This document shows, one piece after another, positions 7,836-16,829 of a stretch of 64,000 nt of DNA. How positions within the stretch are numbered: the stretch's first letter is position 1; each line of letters opens with the position of its first letter. Below the pieces are notes generated by a model that worked only from the letters and a program-made list of their open reading frames with translations, did not search any database and was not told the origin of the DNA. The stretch covers positions 40,637 to 104,636 of the forward strand of contig NZ_CABTZZ010000001.1 in NCBI RefSeq assembly GCF_902489465.1. The letters run 5' to 3'. The DNA is from an uncultured Varibaculum sp. GTDB lineage: Bacteria; Actinomycetota; Actinomycetes; Actinomycetales; Actinomycetaceae. A program made the position numbers and the translations under genes.

Positions 7836-9060
7836 AGTAGCGAAGCTGCCCGGCAGGCGGGGACGAGCCGGCATCATTCATACCCCGCACGGCGATATTC
7901 CCACCCCGGCCTTTACCCCGGTGGGTACCAAAGCAACGGTGAAAACGGTGTTGCCAGAGAGCATGAAGGAGCTTGGGGCGGCCGCGATTTTGGCTAACGC
8001 CTACCATCTCTATTTGCAGCCGGGGTCAGAAGTTATTGACCAGGCAGGCGGGCTCGCTCGCTTTATGAACTGGAATGGGCCTACTTTTACCGACTCGGGC
8101 GGATTCCAGGTGCTCTCGCTAGGGTCAGGCTACAAGAAAGTGCTTTCTGGCGAGTTCACCGGGTCGGGACGCGCCGATCATACGGTGGCAGCGAAAAAAG
8201 AGCGCCACGCGCATGTAGATGAGGGAGGGGTAACTTTCCGTTCCCATCTAGATGGTTCTCGGCATCGGTTTACTCCCGAAGTGTCGATGCAGATCCAGCA
8301 CCATCTGGGCGCCGATATTATGATGGCCTTCGATGAGCTCACTACTTTACTGAATTCTCGCGAGTATCAGGTGAAATCCCTAGAGCGTACCCGGCGCTGG
8401 GCGGAGCGTTGCCTGGCAGAACATGAGCGTCTCACCGTTGAGCGCGCCGATAAGCCCTATCAAATGCTGTATGGGGTTATCCAAGGGGCGCAATATGAAG
8501 ATTTGCGGCGTAAAGCCTCCCGCGATTTATCTGTGATGGAGGTGGCAGGGCGTAGCTTCGATGGTTTTGGAATTGGGGGCGCGTTCGAAAAAGAAAACTT
8601 GGCTACTATCGTGGATTGGGTTTGCGAAGAGCTTCCAGAAGAAAAACCGCGTCACCTGTTAGGACTGAGCGAACCGGACGATATTTTTGCCGGGGTAGAG
8701 GCCGGGGCGGACACTTTTGACTGTGTAAACCCCTCCCGAATAGGACGCAACGGCGGTCTTTACGGACGCTATGGGCGTTTTAACCTCACCCGCTCTGAAT
8801 TTAAACGCGATTTTCAGGCTCCAGTGGCGGGCTGTAACTGTTACACCTGCCAGAATTATTCCATTGCGTACCTACATCACCTGTTTAAAGCCAAAGAAAT
8901 GTTGGGTTTTACCCTGGCCACCATCCACAACGAATACTTCACCGTCCAGTTGGTACGCGGGATTAGACAATCCATTATTGAGGGCGAGTATCCCGCCTAT
9001 AAACAGCGCGTCCTCGGCGATTTTTATGGGGGGCAGCCGCTGCGTTCACACTGGGGATAA
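7816..9060 (+). CDS. tgt: tRNA-guanine transglycosylase
   Basis: Tgt swaps guanine-34 of tRNAs with GUN anticodons for a 7-deazaguanine base. The motif FTDSGGFQVLSLG holds the active-site Asp near residue 93. The zinc site is C340-x-C342-x2-C345 with H371. The substrate pocket reads GIGGAFEKEN where Zymomonas Tgt has GGLAVGE, so the residue that helps select preQ1 (Val233 there) is replaced; whether this enzyme takes preQ1 or queuine cannot be decided by eye. Length (414) is slightly longer than the 375-390 usual for bacterial Tgt. The ATG at 7816 lies inside the end of yhhQ. gluQ, which modifies queuosine further, faces it 39 bases away. Confidence 0.96.
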   Translation: MALTFTKVAKLPGRRGRAGIIHTPHGDIPTPAFTPVGTKATVKTVLPESMKELGAAAILANAYHLYLQPGSEVIDQAGGLARFMNWNGPTFTDSGGFQVLSLGSGYKKVLSGEFTGSGRADHTVAAKKERHAHVDEGGVTFRSHLDGSRHRFTPEVSMQIQHHLGADIMMAFDELTTLLNSREYQVKSLERTRRWAERCLAEHERLTVERADKPYQMLYGVIQGAQYEDLRRKASRDLSVMEVAGRSFDGFGIGGAFEKENLATIVDWVCEELPEEKPRHLLGLSEPDDIFAGVEAGADTFDCVNPSRIGRNGGLYGRYGRFNLTRSEFKRDFQAPVAGCNCYTCQNYSIAYLHHLFKAKEMLGFTLATIHNEYFTVQLVRGIRQSIIEGEYPAYKQRVLGDFYGGQPLRSHWG

Positions 9061-9098
9061 TAGTAGGCAGGGTAATAACTGTGTTCTATTTTGCGTAG

Positions 9099-10052
9099 CT
9101 AAGGTTGCGCACTCAGCGGGACAGGCGGGGGGAATCGCCAATCCTCGCGACTCATGTTCTCCAAGTCAAAGCGGGATAGGAACTCCTTAGCCGTATTTGC
9201 GGGAGGAAACCCTAGGGAAGTCGCGAACATCGAGATCACCTGCGCGGTTTCTATCTCGCATTCTCGCAGCTGTTCCAAAGTGACGGCTCCATCGCGTTTC
9301 GCCAGGCGCTGGCCGTTGTCATTCAGCACCAAGGGGACATGCACCCAAGTGGGCGGGGTAGACCCCAATAGCTGGTGCAGGTAGTTTTGCCGGGCAACTG
9401 AGGAGAGCAAGTCCCTCCCGCGGCACACCTGGGTTACCTCTTGAAAGGCGTCATCAACCACGCAAACAAAGTTATAAGAAAACACTCCATCCGAGCGGCG
9501 CAACACGAAATCATCTACTGTCCCGGTTTGCTGCCCATAAACTGCGTCAGTAAAAGTCAAAGATTGCTGGTTAGTACGCAGGCGAAAAGCCGGGCCGCGT
9601 CCTTTTCCCGCCAGTTCTTCCCGTTTTTTCGCCCGCTCGGTGGGGGTGAGGTCGCGACAATACCCGGGGTACGCTCCGGGAGGAGTATGCGGGGCAGAAG
9701 CTATCTGAGATAACTCTCGACGCGAACAATAACATTCATAAACCAGTCCCGCGGCTTCAAGCTGCGCAAACGCCTCCTCATAACGGCAGTGGCACTTAGA
9801 TTGCACCAAAGGATCCCCGTCCCAATCAATCCCGAGAGTCGCTAAATCTGCCAGTTGCAGGCTACGGAAAGGCTCCCGGGATCGGGCATCTAAATCCTCA
9901 AAACGCAGCACAAAACGCCCACCGCTTTGCCGAGCCAGCGCCCACCCGATCAGGGCGGTACGCAGATTCCCTAAATGCAAAGCGCCAGTCGGGCTAGGCG
10001 CATAACGACCAACGAGCGTGAAACTGCCCTCCGCTAGTAGGGTTAGTAGCAA
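9099..10052 (-). CDS. gluQ: glutamyl-Q tRNA(Asp) synthetase
   Basis: GluQ (YadB) is a GluRS paralogue without the anticodon-binding domain. It activates glutamate and attaches it to the cyclopentene ring of queuosine-34 in tRNA(Asp). Visible: APSPTGALHLGNLRTAL (HIGH-type signature), the zinc-binding stretch CYCSRRE...YCRD, the conserved CRGRDLL, and RLAKRDG as the KMSKS-like loop. The length of 317 residues fits the truncated family, against about 470 for GluRS. The best start is TTG at 10052; a ribosome binding site is not clear. It is convergent with tgt, and together with yhhQ and tgt it makes a compact queuosine salvage group. Confidence 0.93.
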   Translation of the reverse strand: MLLTLLAEGSFTLVGRYAPSPTGALHLGNLRTALIGWALARQSGGRFVLRFEDLDARSREPFRSLQLADLATLGIDWDGDPLVQSKCHCRYEEAFAQLEAAGLVYECYCSRRELSQIASAPHTPPGAYPGYCRDLTPTERAKKREELAGKGRGPAFRLRTNQQSLTFTDAVYGQQTGTVDDFVLRRSDGVFSYNFVCVVDDAFQEVTQVCRGRDLLSSVARQNYLHQLLGSTPPTWVHVPLVLNDNGQRLAKRDGAVTLEQLRECEIETAQVISMFATSLGFPPANTAKEFLSRFDLENMSREDWRFPPPVPLSAQP

Positions 10053-10129
10053 CCCCTACATTTTAATCGCAATGGGCTCATAGGTAGAATAGCCAGGTAA
10101 TTACTTATCCGTAACTAGGAGGATCGAAC

Positions 10130-12139
10130 GTGGCAGCACAGGCAGCAGGACTGATTAACGTCCAGATTGCAGGAGAAAACCAAGAGGTAGCTGCCACTTG
10201 CACCGGCCTAGATCTGTGGGGCAAAGACCGCACTATCGTGGCTATGAACGTAAATGGGCACCCCTGGGATCTGGCGCGCACCTTGCCCGAGGGCGCAAAA
10301 GTAGACCCCATAACCGCCGCCAGCGAAGCCGGATTAGAGATTATTCGCCACTCCGCCACCCACGTCCTCGCCCAAGCGGTGCAACAGATTTACCCTGATG
10401 CCAACCTGGGAGTCGGCCCTTATATCACCGATGGTTTTTACTACGATTTTGGCAATATCGATCCGGTAACGCCTGAGCTGCTAAAAGACCTGGAAAAACG
10501 GATGAAGAAAATCGTTAAAAGTGGGCAGCGTTTTGTGCGGCGGGAAGTGAGCGACGAGGAAGCCAGAGCGGAACTAGCCGATCAACCCTACAAGCTGGAA
10601 CTGATTGAATCCAAAGGTCACGGCACTGACCAGGCAGAAGGAGCCAGTGTAGAAGTAGGAGCCGGGGTGCTAACTATTTATGACAATGTTGACCGTTCCG
10701 GCCAGTGCGCCTGGAAAGATCTGTGCCGCGGCCCGCATGTGCCCAATACCCGCTATATCGGTAACGGCTTCGCGCTGATGAAATCCTCCGCTGCCTATTG
10801 GAAAGGCGATCAAAATAATGATCACCTGCAGCGCATTTACGGCACCGCCTGGGCTAGTAAAGAAGATCTCGTCACCTATAAAACCCGTCTGGAGGAAGCC
10901 GAGCGGCGCGACCACCGCAAACTGGGACGCGAACTTGACCTGTTCTCCTTCCCGGACGAGATTGGTTCCGGCCTGCCGGTATTCCACCCCAAAGGCGCGA
11001 TTATCCGCAATGAAATGGAAGAATACTCCCGCAAGCGGCATATCGAATCCGGATATTCCTTTGTCTACAGTCCCCACATCACCAAGGCTGACCTGTTCAA
11101 AACCTCTGGTCACCTAGATTGGTACGCCGATGGCATGTATCCGCCGATGCACTTGGATGAAGAGCGAGACCAGGCAGGGAATATCACCAAACAGGGGCAA
11201 GACTACTACCTCAAACCCATGAACTGCCCCATGCATAACCTGATTTTCGCTTCTAAGGGGCGTTCTTACCGCGAGTTACCGTTGCGTCTTTTCGAATTCG
11301 GTACCGTGTACCGCTACGAAAAATCCGGGGTGGTGCATGGACTAACCCGCGCGCGCGGATTCACGCAAGATGATTCCCATATTTACTGCACTCGCGAGCA
11401 GATGCGTGACGAGCTCGCCAGTCTGCTGACGTTCGTTCTTGATCTGTTGAAAGATTTCGGACTAGAGGATTTCTATCTAGAACTGTCCACCAAGAATCCC
11501 GCTAAGTTCGTAGGCGACGATGATACTTGGGAAGAAGCTACCCGCACTCTGGAAGAGGTAGCGACTGCATCTGGCCTGAAACTGGTGCCCGATCCGGGTG
11601 GAGCCGCTTTCTATGGGCCAAAAATCTCGGTACAAGCTAAGGACGCGATCGGGCGTACCTGGCAAATGTCAACTATCCAATTGGACTTTAACCTGCCGGA
11701 ACGTTTCGACCTTACTTACACGGCTGCCGATGGCTCCCGCCAGCGTCCCGTTATGATTCACCGCGCCCTGTTTGGCTCCATTGAACGTTTCTTCGGGGTA
11801 CTGCTAGAACACTATGCAGGCGCTTTCCCGGCTTGGCTCTCCCCGGTACAGGTACGCTGCGTTCCAGTAGCCGAAGCCTTCAATGACTACCTATTCGAGG
11901 TTGCTGACCAGCTGCGCAAGCAAGGAGTCCGGGTAGAGGTTGATACCTCCGATGATCGTTTTGGTAAGAAAATCCGTAACGCCTCTAAGGATAAAATCCC
12001 CTTTACCCTGATTGCCGGGGGAGAGGACGCTGAGGCGGGGGCGGTTTCTTTCCGTTACCGGGATGGCAGTCAAGAAAACGGGGTGCCGATCGAGCAGGCT
12101 ATCGCCAAGATTGTTTCTGCGATCGCAGAACGGAAATAG
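10130..12139 (+). CDS. thrS: threonyl-tRNA synthetase
   Basis: ThrS charges tRNA(Thr). The 669-residue protein has an N-terminal TGS domain, an editing domain (HSATHVLAQ, the HxxxH signature, near residues 73-81), a class II catalytic core (motif 2 around FEFGTVYRYE; zinc-binding Cys in MNCPMHN) and a C-terminal anticodon-binding domain. The start is GTG at 10130, after the strong site AGGAGG at 10116-10121. It begins a block whose order (thrS, HIT protein, pgsA, patA, pimA) matches mycobacteria. No T-box is seen in the short upstream space, unlike ileS. Confidence 0.97.
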   Translation: MAAQAAGLINVQIAGENQEVAATCTGLDLWGKDRTIVAMNVNGHPWDLARTLPEGAKVDPITAASEAGLEIIRHSATHVLAQAVQQIYPDANLGVGPYITDGFYYDFGNIDPVTPELLKDLEKRMKKIVKSGQRFVRREVSDEEARAELADQPYKLELIESKGHGTDQAEGASVEVGAGVLTIYDNVDRSGQCAWKDLCRGPHVPNTRYIGNGFALMKSSAAYWKGDQNNDHLQRIYGTAWASKEDLVTYKTRLEEAERRDHRKLGRELDLFSFPDEIGSGLPVFHPKGAIIRNEMEEYSRKRHIESGYSFVYSPHITKADLFKTSGHLDWYADGMYPPMHLDEERDQAGNITKQGQDYYLKPMNCPMHNLIFASKGRSYRELPLRLFEFGTVYRYEKSGVVHGLTRARGFTQDDSHIYCTREQMRDELASLLTFVLDLLKDFGLEDFYLELSTKNPAKFVGDDDTWEEATRTLEEVATASGLKLVPDPGGAAFYGPKISVQAKDAIGRTWQMSTIQLDFNLPERFDLTYTAADGSRQRPVMIHRALFGSIERFFGVLLEHYAGAFPAWLSPVQVRCVPVAEAFNDYLFEVADQLRKQGVRVEVDTSDDRFGKKIRNASKDKIPFTLIAGGEDAEAGAVSFRYRDGSQENGVPIEQAIAKIVSAIAERK

Positions 12140-12142
12140 CAG

Positions 12143-12706
12143 ATGACGTCGCCGGATTCGAATTCGCTACCAACAGAAGATTCGCGCGCTTTCGGGGCAG
12201 TTCCCGATGCTTTCCAACGCCTGTGGACTCCCCACCGTCAGGTATATATTTCGGGTGAAGAACGCCCGCAGACTAAGAAGAGTGAAGACTGCCCGTTTTG
12301 CGCCGCCCCTCATCGCAGTGACGAGGACGCCCTCATCGTGTACCGAGGCGAAAAAGTTTTCGCCCTCATGAATCTTTTCCCCTATAACTCGGGACATATG
12401 TTGATCTGTCCCTACCGGCATATCTCGGAATATATCGAGCTTGACCAGGACGAGCGCGCCGAATTTGGGGAAGTAACTGCGAGGGCGATTAGAACTTTGA
12501 AAAAGGTAGCGAATCCGGCCGGATTCAACCTGGGGATGAATCAAGGGGAAGTTGCCGGAGCGGGAATCGCTGGACACCTGCACCAACATATTGTTCCTCG
12601 CTGGGCAGGAGACGCTAATTTCTTCCCTCTGATTGCTCGCACTAAGGCAGTGCCGCAGCTTTTAGGACAGGCACGCGAGCAACTAGCCAGTGGCTGGCAG
12701 GAGTAG
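12143..12706 (+). CDS. HIT-domain protein, Ap4A phosphorylase-like
   Basis: The histidine triad H145-x-H147-x-H149 (GHLHQHIVPRW) and the Cys pair C50-x2-C53 mark a HIT-superfamily nucleotide hydrolase/transferase. It resembles Mycobacterium tuberculosis Rv2613c, described as a diadenosine tetraphosphate phosphorylase, which holds the same position between thrS and pgsA. At 187 residues it has the length of that subgroup rather than of short HINT proteins (about 110). The ATG at 12143 is three bases after the thrS stop, so translation is coupled. Confidence 0.9.
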   Translation: MTSPDSNSLPTEDSRAFGAVPDAFQRLWTPHRQVYISGEERPQTKKSEDCPFCAAPHRSDEDALIVYRGEKVFALMNLFPYNSGHMLICPYRHISEYIELDQDERAEFGEVTARAIRTLKKVANPAGFNLGMNQGEVAGAGIAGHLHQHIVPRWAGDANFFPLIARTKAVPQLLGQAREQLASGWQE

Positions 12707-12720
12707 ACAAGGGGTAGTTA

Positions 12721-13335
12721 ATGCTTGGAAACCATGGAAGAGGTCTCGCCCGCGCTATTTTTACTTCCCCCGCAAAGCTCTTAGCCAAAGCGGGGGTAAC
12801 CCCCAATATGGTGACTGTTGCCGGTACCGTAATCAATATGGCGCTCGCAATAGGCCTGCTGGCACGGGGGTATTTAGCACTAGGGGGAATCTTGATTGGG
12901 ATAACCGCTTTCGCGGATTCCCTAGATGGGGTACTCGCGCGTCTCACCAACCAAACCAGTGAATTTGGGGCGTTCCTTGATTCCTCGTTAGATCGCCTAG
13001 CTGACGGCGCTATTTTTGGTTCCCTGCTTTATTGGGCGATTAGCGGAATGACACCGGGAGGAATCCGTACCGGCACCATAATCGCCGGTATTTGCGCCCT
13101 GGTGGGAGCGGGGGCGGTTCCCTATGTGCGGGCTCGCGGCGAATCCCTAGGGGTAGTTGCCAAAGTGGGGATCGGGGAGCGCACCGATCGCCTGGTAGTC
13201 GCCCTGGTGGGGGCAGGTATCACTGATCTGGGGGCTCCCTTGGTTTGTTTTCCGGTTGCTCTTTCCTGGGTGGCTATCGCTAGTTTCATAACTGTGGGTC
13301 AAAGAGTTTTTTATGTCAGAAAGCACCTTAAGTAA
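12721..13335 (+). CDS. pgsA: phosphatidylinositol phosphate synthase
   Basis: This CDP-alcohol phosphotransferase has the full signature D66-x2-D69-G-x2-A73-R74-x8-G83-x3-D87-x3-D91, whose Asp residues bind the metals and CDP-diacylglycerol. Actinobacterial members in this neighbourhood make phosphatidylinositol phosphate from inositol 1-phosphate, the first step to phosphatidylinositol and its mannosides. About six hydrophobic segments are visible over 204 residues. The next two genes (an acyltransferase and a mannosyltransferase of PIM synthesis) support the PI rather than the phosphatidylglycerol assignment. The stop codon is immediately followed by the GTG of the next gene. Confidence 0.92.
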   Translation: MLGNHGRGLARAIFTSPAKLLAKAGVTPNMVTVAGTVINMALAIGLLARGYLALGGILIGITAFADSLDGVLARLTNQTSEFGAFLDSSLDRLADGAIFGSLLYWAISGMTPGGIRTGTIIAGICALVGAGAVPYVRARGESLGVVAKVGIGERTDRLVVALVGAGITDLGAPLVCFPVALSWVAIASFITVGQRVFYVRKHLK

Positions 13336-14286
13336 GTGAAAACTGGTATTTTTTCGAGCGAGCAACTTGCGCGCTCAGGCTTAAAACTGCTGTCGCAGGT
13401 GCCGCTGCCTCTGGCCCAGGGGATCGGGGATTTGATCGGGGAAGTGCTCTACCGGATTAATACTTCTGGCGCTCAGCAATATCGGAAAAACTTGGTGCAC
13501 TTGGGAATCGCCGACAACAAAATCGAAGAAACTGTGCGCCAGGGTTTAAAAGGATATATGCGGCTTTTTTCTGAAACCGCTTTACTGGGGGGCTTTTCTA
13601 ACCCCCAGCTGCTGGCTCGCGTGCGCATCGGCGGGGATCGGGAATCATTACTGGAAGATTGCGCACGGGGCAATGTTTGCTTAGCGCTTACCCACTCCGG
13701 AAACTGGGATTTAGCGGGTTACTTTGCAAGTAAAGAAGTAATCCCGATACTTACGGTAGCCGAAAAAGTAAAACCGGAAGCTCTGTTCCAGGCTTTTACC
13801 CGAGTACGCCGCCAGGCTAATATGCGGATTATTGCGGTGAAAAAGGGCGAAAAGCCTTTCTCAAAACTAGTGGCGGCCGCCTGTGAACAAAACTATCTGA
13901 TTCCGCTGCTAGCTGACCGCGATATTACTGGTCGCGGGATAGAAGTTACTATCGGGAAAACCAAAGCTTTGGTCGCCGCGGGGCCAGCGGCTCTCGCCAC
14001 AAAGATTAACGCCCCGCTTTACTGCGGACATATCGCTTTGGAAAAGTTAGGGCGCGCACGCTTAGGAGCAGCCCGTTCTCGCTGGGGAATAGTGATAAAC
14101 ATTTCCGGGCCAATAAAGCCAGATAGAGTAGAAAATATGACTAGGGATTGGGCGAGCCGGGTTGGGGAAATGATTAGGGAATCCCCCGAATCTTGGTTCA
14201 TGCTACAAAAATTGTTTGTACCTGATCTTGATCCGGAGCGCTTAGCGCGAGCTCGTGAACGTGCAAAGCAGGAGACACAGCTATGA
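13336..14286 (+). CDS. patA: phosphatidylinositol mannoside acyltransferase
   Basis: The 316-residue protein belongs to the lysophospholipid acyltransferase superfamily (HtrB/MsbB branch). The catalytic H120-x4-D125 (LTHSGNWD) is present and the central DRDITGRGIEV segment is typical. In mycobacteria this enzyme (Rv2611c) adds palmitate to the mannose of PIM1/PIM2 at the inner face of the membrane. The GTG at 13336 directly abuts the pgsA stop, and the end overlaps pimA in an ATGA, so expression is tightly coupled. Confidence 0.9.
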   Translation: MKTGIFSSEQLARSGLKLLSQVPLPLAQGIGDLIGEVLYRINTSGAQQYRKNLVHLGIADNKIEETVRQGLKGYMRLFSETALLGGFSNPQLLARVRIGGDRESLLEDCARGNVCLALTHSGNWDLAGYFASKEVIPILTVAEKVKPEALFQAFTRVRRQANMRIIAVKKGEKPFSKLVAAACEQNYLIPLLADRDITGRGIEVTIGKTKALVAAGPAALATKINAPLYCGHIALEKLGRARLGAARSRWGIVINISGPIKPDRVENMTRDWASRVGEMIRESPESWFMLQKLFVPDLDPERLARARERAKQETQL

Positions 14287-15398
14287 AAATAGGAATCGTT
14301 TGTCCCTATGCTTATGACGTGCCGGGGGGAGTACAGTTTCATGTGCGCGACCAGGCTAAAGAGCTACGCAAACGCGGACATGAAGTTTCGGTATTTGCCC
14401 CGGTAGAAACTGATTATAGCGAGGACGGATTCATAAATGCCGGAAAAACTTTCGCGATTCCCTATAACGGATCCGTAGCTCGTCTAGCCTTTGGGCCGCG
14501 AGTGGCAGCCCGCACTCGCCAATGGGTTACCACCAGTGATTTCGATATTTTGCATGTGCATGAACCAGCCACGCCCTCAGTATCTCTAATTGCTCTGCAA
14601 CATGCGCGTTGCCCGGTAGTGGGTACCTTCCATGCTGCCCTGGAAAAATCACTGCTCTACACCCTGGGCAAACCGGTGGTGCAATCGGTAAAAGAGAAGC
14701 TCAGTGCGCAAATCGCGGTGTCAGAGGAAGCAAGGCGCACTTTGCAACGCTATCAAGATGGGGATGCCACGGTGATTCCCAATGGGGTTGACTTCCCGGC
14801 GTTCGCTGGGGCAACTCCCAGCCCAAAGTGGCAGCAAAGCGAAAAATCGCCAGTGTTTTGTTTCTTAGGGCGCCTAGATGAACCCCGAAAAGGCCTGTCT
14901 ATCCTGGTGGAAGCAATTCCTAAGGTGCTGGAAAAATACCCTGCTGCTCGCTTTTTAATTGCCGGCCCGGGCACGGCTAGTAAAGCACGCGCTGCCCTCG
15001 AGCCTTTTGGGAAAAGCGTAGAGTTTTTGGGTGCACTTAGTGAGGAAGAAAAAAAGTCGCTTTTTAAATCCGCTACCGCCTATATTGCGCCGCAAACCGG
15101 GGGAGAATCCTTCGGGATTGTACTGGTAGAAGCGATGGCAGCTAATTGCCTGGTCGTTGCTTCCTCGATTCCCGCTTTTTCTGCGGTACTTCAAAAGGGC
15201 AGACTTGGTGAAATTTTTACTTCCGAGGACGCAAATTCGCTGGCTGAAAAGTTACTTGCAGTGTGTGAGAATAGGCAAGCAGCCTCCCGGCTAGCTAATT
15301 GCGGTCACCAAGGGGCGCAACGTTATGACTGGTCAATCGTAACTGACCAAGTCCTAGCAGTCTATGAACGCTGCCGGGAAGATAAAAAAAGACCGTGA
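14283..15398 (+). CDS. pimA: phosphatidylinositol alpha-mannosyltransferase
   Basis: This GT4-family, GT-B fold enzyme transfers mannose from GDP-mannose to the inositol of phosphatidylinositol, the committed step of PIM synthesis. Visible: the N-terminal glycine-rich loop DVPGGVQFHV, the LHVHEPATPS and GTFHA segments of the acceptor side, GRLDEPRKG, and the EX7E nucleotide-sugar motif around GGESFGIVLVEAMA near residues 280-293. At 371 residues it matches mycobacterial PimA (378). It is last in the pgsA-patA-pimA string. Its presence implies that this organism makes PIM-type glycolipids. Confidence 0.92.
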   Translation: MKIGIVCPYAYDVPGGVQFHVRDQAKELRKRGHEVSVFAPVETDYSEDGFINAGKTFAIPYNGSVARLAFGPRVAARTRQWVTTSDFDILHVHEPATPSVSLIALQHARCPVVGTFHAALEKSLLYTLGKPVVQSVKEKLSAQIAVSEEARRTLQRYQDGDATVIPNGVDFPAFAGATPSPKWQQSEKSPVFCFLGRLDEPRKGLSILVEAIPKVLEKYPAARFLIAGPGTASKARAALEPFGKSVEFLGALSEEEKKSLFKSATAYIAPQTGGESFGIVLVEAMAANCLVVASSIPAFSAVLQKGRLGEIFTSEDANSLAEKLLAVCENRQAASRLANCGHQGAQRYDWSIVTDQVLAVYERCREDKKRP

Positions 15399-15487
15399 GC
15401 GTGCCACTAGTGAGTTTTGTCAGTGCTAAGAAAAGAAAAACTAATCTCCCAGTTTAGACTAGGGGTAGCTCCAGAAAGGAGGAACAG

Positions 15488-16828
15488 GTGAGCCAATCGA
15501 ATCCCGAATATCTGCCAGATTCCCCGGTTACGGCGGAAATGGGCACCAACTATCCTCCGGTAACCGAACAGTTAGTTGCCAGTTACAGTTTTGATGCTCT
15601 TAGTTTGCCTGCGGATCCTCTGATTCCTCATCCTGCTGTCTCCCAGCGGGTATCTGCTCAACCCCTACTGGTCGATCCCGGAGCGGAAAAAGCGAACAGA
15701 CGTTCGCGCCTGCGCTCGTTCCCCTGGCTAGAATTGCTGTGTTTGCTGGCTGCTGGGGGCGGACTTACCTATTTGGCACTTTTTATTTCTTCCGAAGAAT
15801 CAATAACCACCACTATCGGGGCAGTATTTGCCGCCTTGCTGCCGATGGCGGTGGTAGTCATTGTGATGGTGTGGCTAGATCGCTGGGCGCCAAAACCCTG
15901 GTGGTTACTAGTAATTGCCTTTTTTTGGGGGGCTGGGATCGCCTCCGTATGTGCGTTGGGGCTTAACACTATTTCCGGGAAAGCCCTGCAGTCAGTAGAT
16001 GTTGGTCCAACTCCTTTTCAATCTTTTGGACTGCTGGCCACCATTGTGGCTCCCATAGTTGAAGAGTCTTTAAAAGGTCTCGGGGTAGTAATCATCATGT
16101 TGGCTCGGCGCCGCTCAGTGAAAAGTCCGCTAGATGGGGTAGTGATTGCCGGAATCCTCGCCGCTGGCTTTGCTTTCACCGAAAATGTGCTTTACTTTGC
16201 GCGGTTTTACGAACAACTCCCGGTAGTTTTCTTTATGCGGGCAATGCTGGGACCTTTTGGTCACACCGTTTACACTTCGATTTTTGGTCTGGCAGTGGGA
16301 ATGGCGCTTACCCGGATCGCCTCGCCAAAAATGCGTTTCATTCTCCCTGCTTCTGGCCTGGTTTCTGCTATCTGCCTGCACGCTGCCTGGAACGGATTAG
16401 CCACCTATTCGGCGCTGCTTTTCGTGGTTTCCTATGTGTTTTTTTGGGGGCCTATGTTCATCACCTGGCTAATAATTAACCTGGTGGTGTCGGTACGCCA
16501 ACGCAATGCCATCGAAAATGGTCTCCAGGCATACATTGGCGCTGGTTGGATCGATGTTCGGGAAGCGCAAATGCTCTGTTCCCTGTCTGGCAGGCGCCGG
16601 GCTCGCAGGTCAGCGCGTACTATCTCGCCTGCTGCTCGCCGCGCATTGTCAGAATTCCAGCAGGCGGCTACGGTCTTGGCTTTGAACTATGTCGCCAGTT
16701 CTCACCGCGGCCTGTCTGAGGGAATCAAAAAAGAGAATGAGGAAACCGTGAAGAAGCTACTGGCGTCGCGTAGACATTTTGCTGCTGCCTGTACCGCGGT
16801 CGGGGCATACCGGATGGGGCGTTCCTAG
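15488..16828 (+). CDS. PrsW-family intramembrane protease
   Basis: A 446-residue protein with a cytoplasmic N-terminal part of about 75 residues, eight or so membrane segments, and a basic C-terminal tail of about 115 residues. The family motifs are all visible: APIVEESLKG (the EExxK glutamates), GFAFTENVLYF, GPFGHTVYT and CLHAAWNG. PrsW in Bacillus performs site-1 cleavage of an anti-sigma factor; the substrate here is unknown and no anti-sigma gene is adjacent. The GTG at 15488 follows AAAGGAGGAACAG, a strong site. The Nudix gene starts one base after its stop. Confidence 0.88.
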   Translation: MSQSNPEYLPDSPVTAEMGTNYPPVTEQLVASYSFDALSLPADPLIPHPAVSQRVSAQPLLVDPGAEKANRRSRLRSFPWLELLCLLAAGGGLTYLALFISSEESITTTIGAVFAALLPMAVVVIVMVWLDRWAPKPWWLLVIAFFWGAGIASVCALGLNTISGKALQSVDVGPTPFQSFGLLATIVAPIVEESLKGLGVVIIMLARRRSVKSPLDGVVIAGILAAGFAFTENVLYFARFYEQLPVVFFMRAMLGPFGHTVYTSIFGLAVGMALTRIASPKMRFILPASGLVSAICLHAAWNGLATYSALLFVVSYVFFWGPMFITWLIINLVVSVRQRNAIENGLQAYIGAGWIDVREAQMLCSLSGRRRARRSARTISPAARRALSEFQQAATVLALNYVASSHRGLSEGIKKENEETVKKLLASRRHFAAACTAVGAYRMGRS

Positions 16829-16829
16829 A

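Noticed and set aside
10060..10129. a T-box before thrS
   Set aside because: Only about 75 bases lie upstream and no GGTGGTACCGCG-like core is present.
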